Below, piece by piece: positions 1 to 11,404 of a DNA stretch of 64,000 nt (the stretch's first letter is position 1; each line of letters opens with the position of its first letter). This DNA comes from Megascapheus bottae (Eukaryota; Chordata; Mammalia; Rodentia; Geomyidae), in the NCBI GenBank assembly GCA_024803745.1, contig JANJXV010000017.1, positions 579,001 through 643,000 on the forward strand, read 5' to 3'. The position numbers and the translations under genes are program-made. Under the pieces are notes generated by a model, which was not told where the DNA came from, did no database searches, and saw only the letters and a list, made by a program, of their open reading frames with translations.

Positions 1-399
1 AATGATTAATATTTCATTCTACTGTCTTTTGACTCTGATTACTTCCAATGAGTCTCAGTTGCTTATCTTGTTGCATGTGTCATTGTATGTGATTACCTGG
101 GCTTTTTTCCTTAATATTTTCAGGATTTTCTTTCTTTTTTACAAAATATTTACTCTATGATGTATAATGTATACTGTTATTAATGTCTTTTATATTGTTT
201 AGATTTGGGGAACATCTCAATATATAAATATTTTTCTTTTTTAAATTTATTATTTTCAAGAAGGTGTACAAAGGAATTTTGATTCCACATATTACTTTAT
301 GTTTGCAGTGCATCTTGATCAATGTCACCCCTCCCATCTTTCTCCACTACAAGGACTAATATTTCTGAATAAATTTGAGATTCTAAACATTGTATCCTC

Positions 400-1050
400 A
401 GTGTAAATTTTGTGTCATTTTTCTCTTCTTTTTCTTTTTATTGTGGTAATGATTTCATGGTATCACATAGTAGACTGAGGATAATGTTTATTTTCCTTCT
501 CTTGTTTTTTTCTTATTTCATAATATCTATTATGTCTTCAAGTTCACAGATTCTTTTTTCATCCAGTTCAAATAGTTGAGCTCCTCTAGCAAATTTTCAT
601 TTGGTTTACACTTTTTAAAATGAATGTACAAATTTCCTTTTTAAAAATAAGGAAACAAACTTTTATCTATTGATATTCTTTATTTGATTAAGCATTGTTA
701 TCCTTGCTTCCATTCACTCTTTAGACATACTTTAGTTCTTTGAACATATGGCTGCTTTGAAATCTTAGTTAAATGTGACATCTGGACCCTTTTAGAGTAC
801 ATTTTTGTTGCCTTTTTCACTTTGTATGGATTATACTTTCTTATCTATTGTATGTCTTATGATTTTTTGGTCACTGTTTTAAACTTGAAATTCATTATAG
901 TGATTCTAGATCCTGATTCACCTCCTCCACTCCATTGCTTACATTTTTGCTTGTTTGACTTTTTAATGATCTGCCTATACAATTTTTGTGAGATTTATTT
1001 CCTTGTCAGTGTGTGGTCATTGATGATACTTCTGAAGAGTGAGGTCTAGA
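400..1050 (-). repeat. Possible old antisense LINE-1/HAL1-like repeat
   Basis: T-rich sequence whose phrasing (around 730-860, the stretch ending in ttgtatgtcttatgattttt) resembles an old antisense mammalian interspersed repeat, probably an L1M/HAL1-type element. No ends, tail or target-site duplication are visible. The assignment is from memory of such repeats and could be wrong. No coding potential is apparent. Confidence 0.3.
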
Positions 1051-2427
1051 GTGTTAGCACAGTCAAGCTGGGATGACTGATTCAGGCAGTACTCTCATTA
1101 GATGACTTTTATTCCCTTTATATTTCTATTTTAATCTTTTGATATTGATCTAGTTAATACCCAAATGTTTGTCAGTAAGGGAATTATTAAGCAAAACTTG
1201 CCACTTACTACATTGTGCTTAGAACACAAGACAGTTTTTCTGAGTCTTAGCTTGCCCAGTACCTAAGACATAACTAGTAATTCCTATCCGGATGGATTAT
1301 AACCATCAGATTATATTATGGAAGTAAAAATACCTAACATAGGTCCTTGAATCAAAGTATATAGTTCATACTTAGTCCTGTCATCCAACACCCGAAGTAC
1401 GCAGAAAGTTAACAGGTCTATAGTAACAGACTTCAGAATGCCAAACTGCAGACAATTAGATATAATTGTTTTCCAAATCCTGCTATCTTTTGCCATTTAT
1501 TTTATCGACTAATGATAAAACATCAATTCAAATTAAACTCTTCATTTCTGCCATCCAGAAAATATTTTAAAAATTTTCTATTGGATGTCATATACATCTT
1601 CTTCTCTGAGAACCATCAAAATTGGATCTCCCCATAAGAGGAATGAATAATGTGAAGTAATTATTATATAATATATGTGACTGTATTCTACAAAGTTATC
1701 AATTAGATTCCAGGTAATAAAAGATACAAGGGATAAGGGAATGAAATGTAAATCTTTCTCTATTTGATAAAGTTCAGAATCTAACAGAAATAGAGAACGG
1801 GGCTATTCTGGAAGTCCAAGATAAAGTTACCTATGAGTCTGAAATTTTTTTCAACAATAGATTTCAAATGTCATTTTTATAGGGATATTTTTATAGTCCT
1901 GACCAAAATTCACGTTATTTGGCAAATGGTGTCTAGCATTTGAAAGATAGACTATACATTGTATACGCAAATGGACATGTTGAATTAAAACCCTTTTATA
2001 CAACCATTTAAGGGAAAATAAAATAATTTTTAAAAGTGAAAAAGGGTAGAGTCTAATTTTACTTCAAATTATGAACTTGAACTCTCAAATTGTGTAAGAT
2101 TCAAATATGAACAGCATATACCATCTACATTAGGAGATTTTAGGTTTGTGTGGGAGATAGACAAAAAGCATACCAAAAGCATATAACTGTGGCCCTGGAG
2201 TGAGATGGGCTGATTTTTAATGAAACTGACTTTTTATGACTGTTTACTAAAGTTTAGGAAGGCAGGTGAAAAATACAACATAAACCCTGCTAGTTCTTAT
2301 TACATATGGAATATCATCAACCATGATTCTTGGACCCAGAGGAATTATGCCTCCAGAGTGGTTTTAGCTGGCTATCTTCATTTATTTGGCACCATGGATG
2401 GAAGACAAAACTACTTGTCATTCTATG
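1051..2427. other. AT-rich unique DNA, nothing recognised
   Basis: No SINE, LTR, simple repeat or convincing exon was seen. A 61-codon minus-strand frame ends near 1,311 but has no splice-site context or recognisable motif. Confidence 0.5.
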
Positions 2428-2662
2428 CTAGTGGAGCATACCTGAAATTTTAGCTACCCCAGAGACTGAGATCTGAGGATCATAGTTCAAAGCAGCACAG
2501 GAAAGACTTTTGTCTCCAATTATTTGCTAGAAAACTGGAAGTGGCACTATGGCTCCATGTGGTGGAGCACTAGCCTGGAATAGAGAAAGCTCAGGGATAG
2601 GCCCAGGCCCTGAATTCAAGCCCCAGAATAACAACATCATCATCAACAACAAAAATAACTAC
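2428..2662 (+). mobile_element. SINE, B1-Geo type
   Basis: The 7SL/B1-type left arm (ttttagctaccccagagact, then gagatctgaggatc) is followed by the Geo right arm (gaagtggcactatggctcc, then gcactagcctgga) and a degraded AAC/ATC-rich tail. It is well diverged from the other copies, so it is an old insertion. Confidence 0.85.
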
Positions 2663-3479
2663 TTCTCTTCAACATGAGTGCATTTATGGGAAGCAATCAG
2701 GACAGAACTCTTAGCCAATTACGAGTTTCTATTTCCTAGTTTATAAAATTCAAATAAGATACTTACTGTCCAAAGCTGTTGTGAAGATTAAATTCAATGA
2801 AAGACTTAAAATAAGTATGAGAGCCATTACAAAAATTAGAGAAAAATACATGCGTAAACGAGTAAAATGTAGCCTCTAAAAGCTCCTCCAGTAAAAAAGA
2901 AATATCTGGTTGACATGTAGCTCAGACTCTCTTACATGTGTTTCATGGAACATTTTTTTATAACACATACATAGATACAACAAATATTTAGAAAAAGTAG
3001 AATAGCTATATTAATATATTATATGATATCATATTTTATTATAATATATTGAACCTATTTTTTATTTCCTAGTTTAACTTCAGATTCTACTCTGGTAAAC
3101 ATTTTCTACCTGAAGAGAATGTATTGTATTTATAGAATGATTAAAAAGTAGAAACATCATCAATGTATCAAATTGTTTCCTACATCCATTTTGCTCAATT
3201 ATGTCGTCTGTTGCACTGACAATAAAGTGCTCTAAAGAGCAGGGAAAGCACTTGAGGGCAGTGACAATAGTTCTTAGCACTGGCAATAGCAGGCAGTCTA
3301 CCTGGGTGTGTACAGATCTGCAAGGAATTCATATCATAAGCTTGATTACAATTCATTACTATACTCTCATGTTCCTTTTTCTTTACCCAAGTAATGTTAA
3401 ATTTCTAGTTTTCTAAGATTCTAACAGTGAAGTCGTATCCCCAGATCTTTTCTTTATTATAAACAAGTTATACAACTCA

Positions 3480-3890
3480 ACTCGCTGCTCCGCATCCACC
3501 CATCTGCTTGTTTTTGCTTTTCTTCTTCTTGGTTGGATTCAGTGTAGAAATTCTCTATGCCTGCTTTCTCCCCTCCCTGTCCACTGCCCTAAACTCTCCC
3601 CCGCCGTTCTGTCTATCCTCTCTGTCAGGGTCCCAGGGCCCCTTCTGTTCAGATGGCTCTGGGCCCACCTATCCTGGCTCCATCTGTCACAACACAGCAC
3701 CAGCATCCCACCAACCTGGTGGAGGAAACTCTCCTCTGAAGAACTGACGTCACTAGGTGTTCTCCTGAGACTTGTGCTCTGAAAAACTAGGCACACTGAG
3801 GAAGAATAAAGGGCACTGGGCGTGGAATAGACACTCACTCCACTAGCCTGGGGTGCTTCGCCCACACAGGACCACATTTTCAACCTTTCA
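3480..3890. other. GC-richer unique block
   Basis: C-rich sequence (tccccgccgttctg near 3,597; cccagggccccttctg near 3,632) standing out from AT-rich surroundings. A 164-codon minus-strand frame (3,539-4,033) and a plus-strand frame (3,508-3,747) cross it, but neither shows a known domain, and both look like by-products of low stop-codon density. It could hold a non-coding exon or regulatory sequence. Confidence 0.35.
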
Positions 3891-4479
3891 TTTTTAGCAT
3901 TCCTTAGTGTAACCAAAAAAGAAAAGGGAAACAGGGATTTTAAAAATGATATAGTCAAGCTAACCAGAAAAATTTTAATATTTATCTGTATTTGAATACC
4001 CAAAATGATGGGAATAATCCATTTTTTAAACATAGTTCAGCCAAATATATTGACAAGATTGTTTCCTCTGAACATGGATATGTTTTTAGAAGTCACTCGG
4101 TTCTAGTTTTTTGTCACTATTTGTGAAAGAGCCAAGGAATCATATCCAAGAGGCAATGTTTCTTTGAAAGAAAAGTACTTCTGATGTTGAAAAAAAAATC
4201 TCTTCTCCTGTAAAAACAACAAAAAAAGAAAGTACAGAAGTTCTGTACTTGAATAATGCAGTCAAGTATGACCTGTTTGTCCTGTCTGAAATTTAATTCA
4301 TGTTTAACCCAGATTTGTGTGTTGATTTCGAGTCCAAAGTGCCAACAGGAGAACAGAATGGTCACAGCCAGCCATTGTAGAAGGTGTTTTGTGCCAAGAC
4401 TGAACAAGGTTTAAAAAATGCTGATGACACCTGAAATTCATACACTGGGTCCCCTTGAAGCACAAGACAGACCTCCATT
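3891..4479. other. Unique AT-rich spacer
   Basis: No recognisable repeat or exon. Short minus-strand frames (4,117-4,407 and 4,362-4,553) overlap each other in different frames and have no motif support. Confidence 0.4.
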
Positions 4480-5110
4480 CTAATGTTCCCTTGCCTGGCT
4501 CCTGTGTCGCACAGTTCTGCAGCAGCCCTGTTTATCTGGCCATCGCACAACATTGTCAGGACACATTTCCATTTTCCAAGTGACTGCTGCCACTGGGCCG
4601 CAGTCTGTGCTCATTTCTCGAGTAGCTAAACCCTTTGACACTGTGGTTTTTAATTAAAATTACATTAAAGTTAATCAACCAGAAAGAGGCTGCTGTAGAA
4701 CACAGGTCTGATTGCAACCTGCACAGGGCACAGAGGCTGCCAACTTGCTAAAGATGTGCCTGCAGATGCCCGTCTGCCCACACGAGCCCCACGGTTACAA
4801 AGCTGCAACAGAGAGGTCAGCGGTGCTTGTGTTGTTCTTGGAACTGTCAAAAAAAACTGAGGTGGCAGTAGCATGTTACAAAGTTTAAAAACAGACGAGC
4901 CCTCCAAAGCACATCGGTCTTGCATTTCTGCCACTGTTCCAGACCCCGATGGGAACCTGTCATGGCCAATTGTTCCCCAGCTAGGCTCAACTGAGGGGCA
5001 TGTCTGGGAGGTGATGAATGTTCCAAGAGGATCTTGTCTTCTACAGGCTGGTCTGCTGGCATATGGAGCTGCTTTGGGCTTTCTTTGTTTTGAAAGGACA
5101 GAGTGAATAT
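4480..5110. other. GC-richer unique block, possible conserved or transcribed element
   Basis: Balanced-composition sequence without SINE or LTR features between AT-rich flanks. A 147-codon minus-strand frame (4,671-5,114) spans it, with no signal peptide, membrane span or recognisable domain. CpG density is low, so it is not a typical CpG island. It may be a conserved non-coding element or lncRNA exon. Cross-species conservation is the missing evidence. Confidence 0.35.
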
Positions 5111-5750
5111 TCAAGTGTTCACTTGTTCCTTGCGTCCCTTCCTATTCTTTGCAGAGGAGATCCAGTAAAACCTTGACTACAAACAGCCCAGCATATCCTC
5201 AAGCATTTTAGACCAAATTATAAATAAAATAGGCATATTAAATAAAGATAAAAATGCATATCAAAATAAGAAGGTACACCCAAGATTTACTATTTTACCC
5301 TTTGGAAATATAAAATTAAAAAAATAAAACAAGTATTAGGATGTCAAGTTGTATACATTGTTGTTGGTTAAGTTCTTATGTGATAATTTAACATGGTACT
5401 TGGTAAGAAATTAGTTAATTTTAGATAGAAAACATAAATGTATAGATGGATGAATGAAAGTGTACATTATCACTGTTAACTCTATGTTTTACTGAAACTT
5501 ATAACATCAAAACATTAGGTGTTATTTACTTTTGAGTAGCTACTCTGACCTATTGGTAATTGCTGCCAAAATCATTGTGTAGGGAAGGAAGGTGAATGCC
5601 TGTGAATGCTGGTTGGTGAAATGTTTCCTATGAAAAGTTGTCTAGACTACCTACCTCTGGTCTTTGGAACAGTCAATTCTCTTGCTGCAGTATTTTATAT
5701 TTGTTGACATTGGAGTAAATATGTTTGATACAATAGGACTGTTTATTCAT
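5111..5750. other. AT-rich unique DNA, nothing recognised
   Basis: A-rich sequence with several poly-A stretches around 5,220-5,330. No SINE, LTR or exon signature was seen. Confidence 0.45.
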
Positions 5751-5751
5751 C

Positions 5752-5968
5752 CTTATCCCTAGCTACTCAGGAGGCTAAGATCTGAAGAAGTCATGGTTTG
5801 AAGTCAGCCTGGACAGGAAAGAGAGTGAGACTTTTATCTCCAAAAAAAGTACTCAGAAAAAGCCAGAAGTGGAGCTGTGGTTCAAGTGGTAGAATGCTAG
5901 CCTTGAGCACAAAAGAAGCTCAAGATAGCACCCAAGCCAAGAGTTCAAATCCTAGGATTGGAAAAAAA
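5752..5968 (+). mobile_element. SINE, B1-Geo type
   Basis: The B1-type arm begins at tatccctagctactcaggag, so its first few dozen bases are missing. The Geo arm (gccagaagtggagctgtgg, then gaatgctagccttgagc) and a short A-tail follow. The 5' truncation suits incomplete reverse transcription. Confidence 0.88.
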
Positions 5969-6129
5969 TAATATTTATATTAGATTAAACTTCTCTAAGA
6001 ACTCTTTCTTGTAATAGTATCTTACCATTTTCACTCAAAATATCAAACTAAATTTAACATTTTAGGAATAAGTCCTTAAGGTAATTTGTCTTCTTTTAAA
6101 ATTATTTTTTTACTTTAATATGGTGTAAT

Positions 6130-6305
6130 TTTGTGTTATCTTTTTAAAATTGTATTTTATTATCAGGGTAATGTATACAGGGGTTACAGTTACCAGGTAG
6201 TAGGTACCTTACTTCTTGAATATTGAGACCCCTTCCCATATTTTTCTCTCTATTTCTCTCCCCTGGACCCCCTCCCAAACATTTTATTTTCCCCCTTCTC
6301 TTTGT
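6130..6305 (-). mobile_element. LINE-1 3' UTR fragment, antisense
   Basis: The reverse of a LINE-1 3' end: attgtattttattatcaggg, then the block with gaccccttccca and a C-rich tract (the complement of the G-rich polypurine tract). It matches the 3' UTRs at 14,030, 42,270 and 51,355. Only about 175 bp are present, ending where an ID-Geo SINE follows. Confidence 0.8.
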
Positions 6306-6313
6306 TTAAAAGG

Positions 6314-6506
6314 TTTTTCTGCCAGTCTTGGGCCTTGAACTCAAGGCCCTGAGCACTGTCCTTGGGCTTTCTCAAGGCTAGAGCTCTACCACTTGAGCCA
6401 CAGCACAACTTCTGACTTTTTTCTATGTATATGCTACTGAAGAATTGAACCTATGTCTCCGTGCATGCTAGGCAAACACTCTACCACTAGGCCAAACTCC
6501 TGGTCC
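6314..6506 (-). mobile_element. SINE, ID-Geo type
   Basis: Reverse-complement copy: ctgccagtcttgggccttga, then ctaccacttgagccacagc (Geo arm), then ctaccactaggccaaactcc (complement of the ID-arm A box). Near full length. It separates a LINE-1 3' UTR fragment from an older antisense LINE-1. Confidence 0.9.
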
Positions 6507-6554
6507 CTAAAGTTTTTTTTTTCTTTTAACATGCGCTATTAGTTTATTATTTCT

Positions 6555-6910
6555 TCCTTTTATTCAGAGTATCATATTTTATTACTATATGTTAATTGTA
6601 CTAAGGGACTTCATTGTGATATTTCACAAAAACATACAATGTATTTTGATCACATTCATATCTTCTATTACCTTAGTCCCCCTCCACATTCCCCTTAAAG
6701 TTTTTTAGCAATCATAATGAATTTTGCTATTATTGTGTTTATAAATGTACTACTGTTATATGCATCCCTCTTAGCCCTATCTTTGCCCCTCCTACTAGTC
6801 CTTTCCCTCCCAATAGAACCCTTTAATATTTATTTACAATTTGTTTTTAGGTCTAGATTCTGGAAATGAGAGCCTTTCCTTCATCTAGTTTATTTGCTTA
6901 GCATGATGAA
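6555..6910 (-). mobile_element. Old LINE-1 3' region, antisense
   Basis: Resembles the complement of an old rodent LINE-1 3' end (ttcattgtgatatttcaca, then tttgatcacattcat, and tccctcccaatagaaccc). It probably continues at 7,225-7,480 beyond an ID insertion and an AT-rich repeat. Confidence 0.55.
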
Positions 6911-6914
6911 TTCC

Positions 6915-7005
6915 AGGTCTGGGGATGTAGCTCAAGTGATTAAGTGCTTGCTTAGCATGTTTGAAGCTCGAGGTTCAATTTTCAATATAACAAAAACGAA
7001 GAATG
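6915..7005 (+). mobile_element. ID-type SINE monomer
   Basis: tRNA-Ala-like monomer with an A box (ctggggatgtagctcaagtg) and a B-box-like stretch (gaggttcaattttc), followed by an A-rich tail. No Geo arm follows, so it is a simple ID element rather than a compound SINE. It sits inside an old antisense LINE-1. Confidence 0.75.
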
Positions 7006-7011
7006 GAGAAA

Positions 7012-7224
7012 GGTGTGTATTTGTATATTAGTGTACACATATACATATATACATATATATGAATATATATACACATATCTCTCTATATATGATATATACA
7101 AACACTATATCACATTTTAAGCCATTCATATGTTTGTGGGCACATAAGTTAAATCTCTCTCTATATATATATAAATATATACACACAAGTATATATATAG
7201 ATGTGTAGATGTATATACATACAT
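7012..7224. repeat. AT-rich imperfect microsatellite (TA/TACA)
   Basis: Runs of atatatacat and ctctctatatat units with a short non-repeat gap near 7,115-7,150. It starts right after the tail of the ID element, so it may have grown from that tail. Confidence 0.85.
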
Positions 7225-7480
7225 ATTGGCTGTTTCTAAAGGGTGGCTGTTGTGAATAATGCTATAATGAGCATAGGCATGTAAGTTTTGCTCTTATAAG
7301 CTGATTTTGATTCCTTCAGATATATATATACCTAGGAGGGGCAGAGTACTTTTATATAGTGGTTCTATTTTTATTTTTGGAGACAACTTCATAATGATTT
7401 CCACAGTAGCTGTGAGAATTTACCTTTTCACCCTCAATGTATAAGGTTCCTATCTCCCCACATCACGGTCTGCACTTGCT
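7225..7480 (-). mobile_element. Old LINE-1 ORF2 3' region, antisense
   Basis: Antisense LINE-1 ORF2 C-terminal sequence: ttgtgaataatgctataatg and the block around gatttccacagtagctgtg. Probably the continuation of the element at 6,555-6,910. Heavily diverged and non-coding. Confidence 0.65.
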
Positions 7481-7549
7481 AAACTAATTTTTTTTTACCT
7501 GAAATATTTCCAAGTTTCTGTTCTCACTTCAATTTAAAGATTAGTAAGA

Positions 7550-7672
7550 TGGGCAAAGTGATAAATGTATGTAATTCTTGAGCTCAGCAGTGTAAGGCAG
7601 GAGAATGATAAGTTCAAGTTCAGGCCGAGCTATATAGTAAGACCTTTTTACAATTAAGAAAAACAAGTTACA
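7550..7672 (+). mobile_element. B1-like SINE monomer
   Basis: 7SL-derived pattern: gggcaaagtgataaatgtat, gtaattcttgagctcagcag, caggagaatgataagttcaa, then an A-rich end. Diverged; no tRNA-like or Geo arm follows. Confidence 0.6.
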
Positions 7673-8219
7673 CAGTGATATTACCTGTGTTCACTAAATC
7701 ATGATAATATGCATATAAGTATATGATTTTTTCAAGAAAGCTTTTAGATTCAAAGTATGTAATATGCTCTTACCCTCCAAATTGCTACAGAAAGACTAGT
7801 TTATAACAAATACACATGCTATAGTGCCATTATCTCAATCAACTAATATTTCCTACATATGTACTAGTTGAGAATCACAATTCTTTATTATAAAAAGCTG
7901 GTAAGGCCTTGCTCCAATGGAGTTTACATATTTCATGAGATAAGCCTATAGCTATACAGGTGTGAAAATAAATTGTATCAAGTACTATTGGCTGACTATC
8001 CATTAAATATGTTCTTTTTCTCCCCAATTCCAATTTTTTGGGAAGGAGTAAAGGAATAATTGATATTTTCTTATGGTCAAGACCATCAATTCATACTCAT
8101 CAGATGCCTCATATCCAGACTTTCTTGAGCTTGGGGTGGTCATATAAAACAGTTCTGGTCCATGAGATCTAAGGGGAAGTCTGAAAGGGAGAAGATTGGT
8201 TTTCAAAAATGTCTCCTTT
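7673..8219. other. AT-rich unique DNA, nothing recognised
   Basis: No repeat arm, LTR or exon signature was seen. A 67-codon minus-strand frame (8,003-8,206) lacks splice-site or domain support. Confidence 0.45.
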
Positions 8220-8395
8220 GGGCTGGGAGTTTGGCCTAGTGGTAGAGTGCTTGCCTAGCATGCACAAAGACCAGAGTTTGATTCCTTGGTACCACATACA
8301 TAGAAAAAAGCCAAAAGTGGTGCTGAGGCTCAAGTGGTAGAGCTCTAGCCTTGAGAAAGTCCAAGGACATTGCTCAGGCCCTAAAAAAAATCTCT
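8220..8395 (+). mobile_element. SINE, ID-Geo type
   Basis: Left arm gggctgggagtttggcctag with the A box, B-box-like gagtttgattcct, linker ccacatacatagaaaaaagc, Geo arm gctcaagtggtagagctcta, then a short A-tail (the end of the Geo arm is missing). The nearest partner lies about 20 bp downstream in inverted orientation. Confidence 0.92.
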
Positions 8396-8411
8396 TTTTT
8401 ATCCTTTTTTT

Positions 8412-8600
8412 TTAATTTTGCCAGTCCTGGGGCTTGAACTTGAGGCCCAGGCACTGTCCTTGGGCTTTCTCAAGGCTAGCATTCTACCAATTGAGCCACA
8501 GCACAAGTTCTAGCATTTTCTGTGTATGTGGTATTGAGGAATTGAACCCAGGGCTTTGTGCATGCTAGTCAAGCATTCTACCACTGATACTCCAGGCCCT
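8412..8600 (-). mobile_element. SINE, ID-Geo type
   Basis: Inverted copy: T-tail complement, gccagtcctggggcttgaac, Geo arm, then gtatgtggtattgagg and a degraded A box at the right end. It forms a tail-to-tail pair with the SINE at 8,220-8,395. Confidence 0.92.
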
Positions 8601-9339
8601 TTGTTGTTGTTGTTTTTTCTTTATAGTACTTTTTATGTTCCCACCAGCCCACTATCCCCTGCCTCTGAATGTGGCCATGCAGTGATTATGAGGGAAAAAA
8701 ACTCAGATAATAGGGCCAAACCCCAAGTTTTGAGAATGATAGTAACTTGGGACTTCAAAAATATTTTGATCTTCTTCCTCCACACTAAAATGACTAGATT
8801 TCCTGTTGTTTGGGAGACAGTTAAATAGTACAATGCCATTGTTAGTTGAGAAATCTGCTACTTATAAGCAAAATCATCCTGATATAGTAGTGTTGGTTTC
8901 CAGCATAAAAAGTAAAACCTCTGCATCTTCCTCAGCTGACTGGAGTCTACTTCATTTTTTTCAACTTTTAATATTTTAATTATTGCTACATCTGTGTTCA
9001 CAGCACATCACAAAATGTGTTGATTTCTTGTAGAAGTCCCTAGTGGGAGACATCAAAGCTCAGTTTTTCTTGCCTGGGCACATTTCTTGGAGTGATATCT
9101 TTGCTCAGGCCTCTGGCATGCCTCCACAAACCTCCCCAGATATCACTTCTCTTCTGCCTTTAAATCAAACAAGTTTCCTCTTCCAACTGAATGCAACTCT
9201 CTTCCCCATGTGAAGGTGATCCTTTATTTTCTGTATGGATAAACCAATCAGACCATTAACTGGATTTTGAAACAGCAATGCAACAAAGAGGTTGAAGACA
9301 TAGGTAAAAGGAAAAAAAAACTATAAAGTAGATACTAAC
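8601..9339. other. Unique DNA, nothing recognised
   Basis: No repeat family was recognised. Overlapping frames at 8,556-8,839 lie partly in SINE sequence and have no recognisable motif. Confidence 0.4.
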
Positions 9340-9477
9340 CGTGGTTATCTTCACTATCAAATGATTGCTTCAAGCCAGGACAGCTGTCCTGCTTTTCCGC
9401 AATACCAGCTGCAAGAGTCATTAGGAAAGCTGGCAATTTTTGCCACTTACATTGGCAGATTAATTTTAAACTATCAT
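9340..9477 (-). CDS. Candidate coding exon of an unidentified gene
   Basis: On the minus strand a 138-bp segment is bordered by an acceptor-like ending (pyrimidine-containing tract, then tttacag) and a donor-like start (CCACG then GTTAGT). It is open in the frame with one base borrowed from each flanking exon (a symmetric phase-1 exon, length divisible by three). The roughly 45-residue peptide is mixed in composition, with CQCKWQ near its start, a run of small and hydrophobic residues in the middle (LAAGIAEKQ) and an acidic end (SFDSEDNH). No repeat family matches here. I do not recognise the protein. Chance occurrence or a pseudo-exon remains possible. Confidence 0.35.
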
Positions 9478-9540
9478 CTGTAAATTCTTGTATAAGTGAT
9501 AACCATACAAAGTGAAAATAAAGCAAAGTAAAAAGTAAGG

Positions 9541-10480
9541 CTGGATAAAAGCTAAGCTTAATAAAAATTAAAGCAGTTTCTTAAGGCTGTTAAGCTCAAA
9601 TTCAATTTGAGTATGCAGAAATGACAAATACTGTGCTCCCTAGTAAGTACTTGGGAGTTGAGTGCAATCAGACTTATGGTAGAGGAACAGGACAGTAGTG
9701 TTTGCTTTAGCCTTAACTTCACATGCTTTGCTGTGAAGTAGACTGGGGCTCCAGTCTACAATAGAAAAGGAGAAAAAAAGAGGGTAGAGAAGCTATCATC
9801 CTCTTTCTCAACGGAATTTGGCTTATATAAAGCTTGTCTTAGTGATTGGGGAGCTTGAATGAATAGGGACAAAATATTTTATTCATAAAAATTGAAAGGA
9901 AAACAAAGAATTGGTGCATAGTGTAAAGCACAACACAAGCAAAAGTTCACTATGCCACCATTGCTGCTGTGAAACACAAGGTTGCACTCCTGGACTTCAA
10001 TAATGGGAATACATGGGCAGGAAGAGTTCATTAGATGAGAAGGCCGTGGGTTTGGGAGCCACTTACCAATTGTGCCATATCAGGTATTGCAGTTTAAATT
10101 GTAATAGTAAATGCCATGAAAGAATAAGAATGAAGGATATTTATTATATGTGAAAGGAAGAGGAAGCAAATGAGATCAGATAAAAGATGTCACACTGGGA
10201 AGACAGCCTTGGCCATCTAGCAGTGGGTATGTACTCCTGGCATTCTCCTGTGCGGACTACGATGGTTAGGCTTTTATTCTCATTTTTCTCAGTCACCAGC
10301 TACAAGATATCCCAGAAAGACTATGATATTAGCTCTCTGTAGCTGAAGATGGCTGTAAGGGAATTCTTGAAGGCAAATCTATAACCATGCATTGTGATTG
10401 CCCCTCCTAATAGAAGATGTGTGAAGTTATCCTATGATTCAACAACACCACACAAGCCAGGATAAAGTAAGGACACTCGA
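9541..10480. other. Unique DNA, nothing recognised
   Basis: No SINE, LINE or LTR signature was seen. The stretch at 9,950-10,090 has more balanced composition but shows no exon borders that I trust. Confidence 0.4.
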
Positions 10481-10570
10481 ATACACACACATGTACATCT
10501 ATGTATGTATATATATACACATATATGTATGTATATATGTGTGTGTGCGTTTATAGGGATATATATCCCC
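10481..10570. repeat. CA/TA-rich microsatellite
   Basis: acacacacatgta, then repeated tatgtatata units and a short tgtgtgtg run, forming an alternating purine-pyrimidine block. No SINE tail adjoins it. Confidence 0.85.
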
Positions 10571-11217
10571 ATAAATGTTCAGGGTGCATAGAGTTCAGTT
10601 CTGTACTTGTTCTGCCAATGCTTGATTCATTTTCTCAAAACATCCAACTTTCCCTACAGACGTTCCAGCTTTCAGCAAATTTTTGCTCAATTATTTCAGT
10701 AAAGCACATCATATGCCATTTTTTGACTTGGAAGGACTAGCATAACTTTTACCTTACTTTTGCTTTTGAGAATGCAAATTTTAATGAAGTTAAGGTCCAA
10801 GGAAATAGTATGATTTAAACACAACTGATAGTAATGTGGACCTGGCAGAGCTTCTCCACATCACCTAAGATATATAATGCACAGCAAGAATTCAAAATGT
10901 TTTTTCTTAAAAATTTCCTTTGATTTTGTTTAGCTTTTTGTTTGTGTTGATGGTGCTTGGTCTAAATGTGATGATCAAATATCTCCTGGATGGCAAAATA
11001 ATTACTAGTTAGGAACAACTGCTCTAAATTTACATATCATCTGCAGAGCCAGACTCATCAATCAGATGAAGATATGTTAGAAATGAGCATCCCCTGCATC
11101 CTACAAATCTTTATTGTTGGTACTATCCTGTAGCTTTGTTTCTTCCTTCCCAGGACGCATTATTGGTTTTGATTCCTATCTTGGGTATTGAGTAGGCAGA
11201 ATTTAAGGGCCTACTTG
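10571..11217. other. AT-rich unique DNA, nothing recognised
   Basis: No repeat arm or convincing exon was found in this interval. Confidence 0.4.
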
Positions 11218-11400
11218 ACTATCTTTACTAATAAGCTGCTGCTTCCTCCTCCTCTTCCTCTTCTTCTTCTTCTTCTTCTTGTGATTCAAGTAGTAGTTAT
11301 ATTGGTTTTTCTTAAACTATCTCTACCAATAAGCTGCTACTGCTTCTACTCCTCCTCCTCCTTCTTTTGTGCTTCAAGTAGTAGTTTTATTGTTTGTTGT
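11218..11400. repeat. Imperfect tandem duplication (98-bp unit) with CTT/CTC tracts
   Basis: Unit one (11,218-11,315) and unit two (11,316 to about 11,400) both run: actatct, then accaataagctgct (or actaataagctgct), then a CCT/CTT tract, then ttcaagtagtagtt. The CTT tract is longer in unit one. A matching fragment (ttctaccagtaagctt) recurs near 11,725 beyond two SINEs, suggesting a third, interrupted unit. Confidence 0.85.
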
Positions 11401-11404
11401 TGTT

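Noticed and set aside
1311..1496. 61-codon minus-strand frame as an exon
   Set aside because: No splice-site context and no recognisable motif.
3539..4033. 164-codon minus-strand frame as a host protein
   Set aside because: No domain, no signal or splice borders; composition follows the local C-rich block on the opposite strand.
6915..7005. A-box and B-box-like sequence as a tRNA gene
   Set aside because: ID-type SINE: A-rich tail, diverged boxes and no intact cloverleaf.
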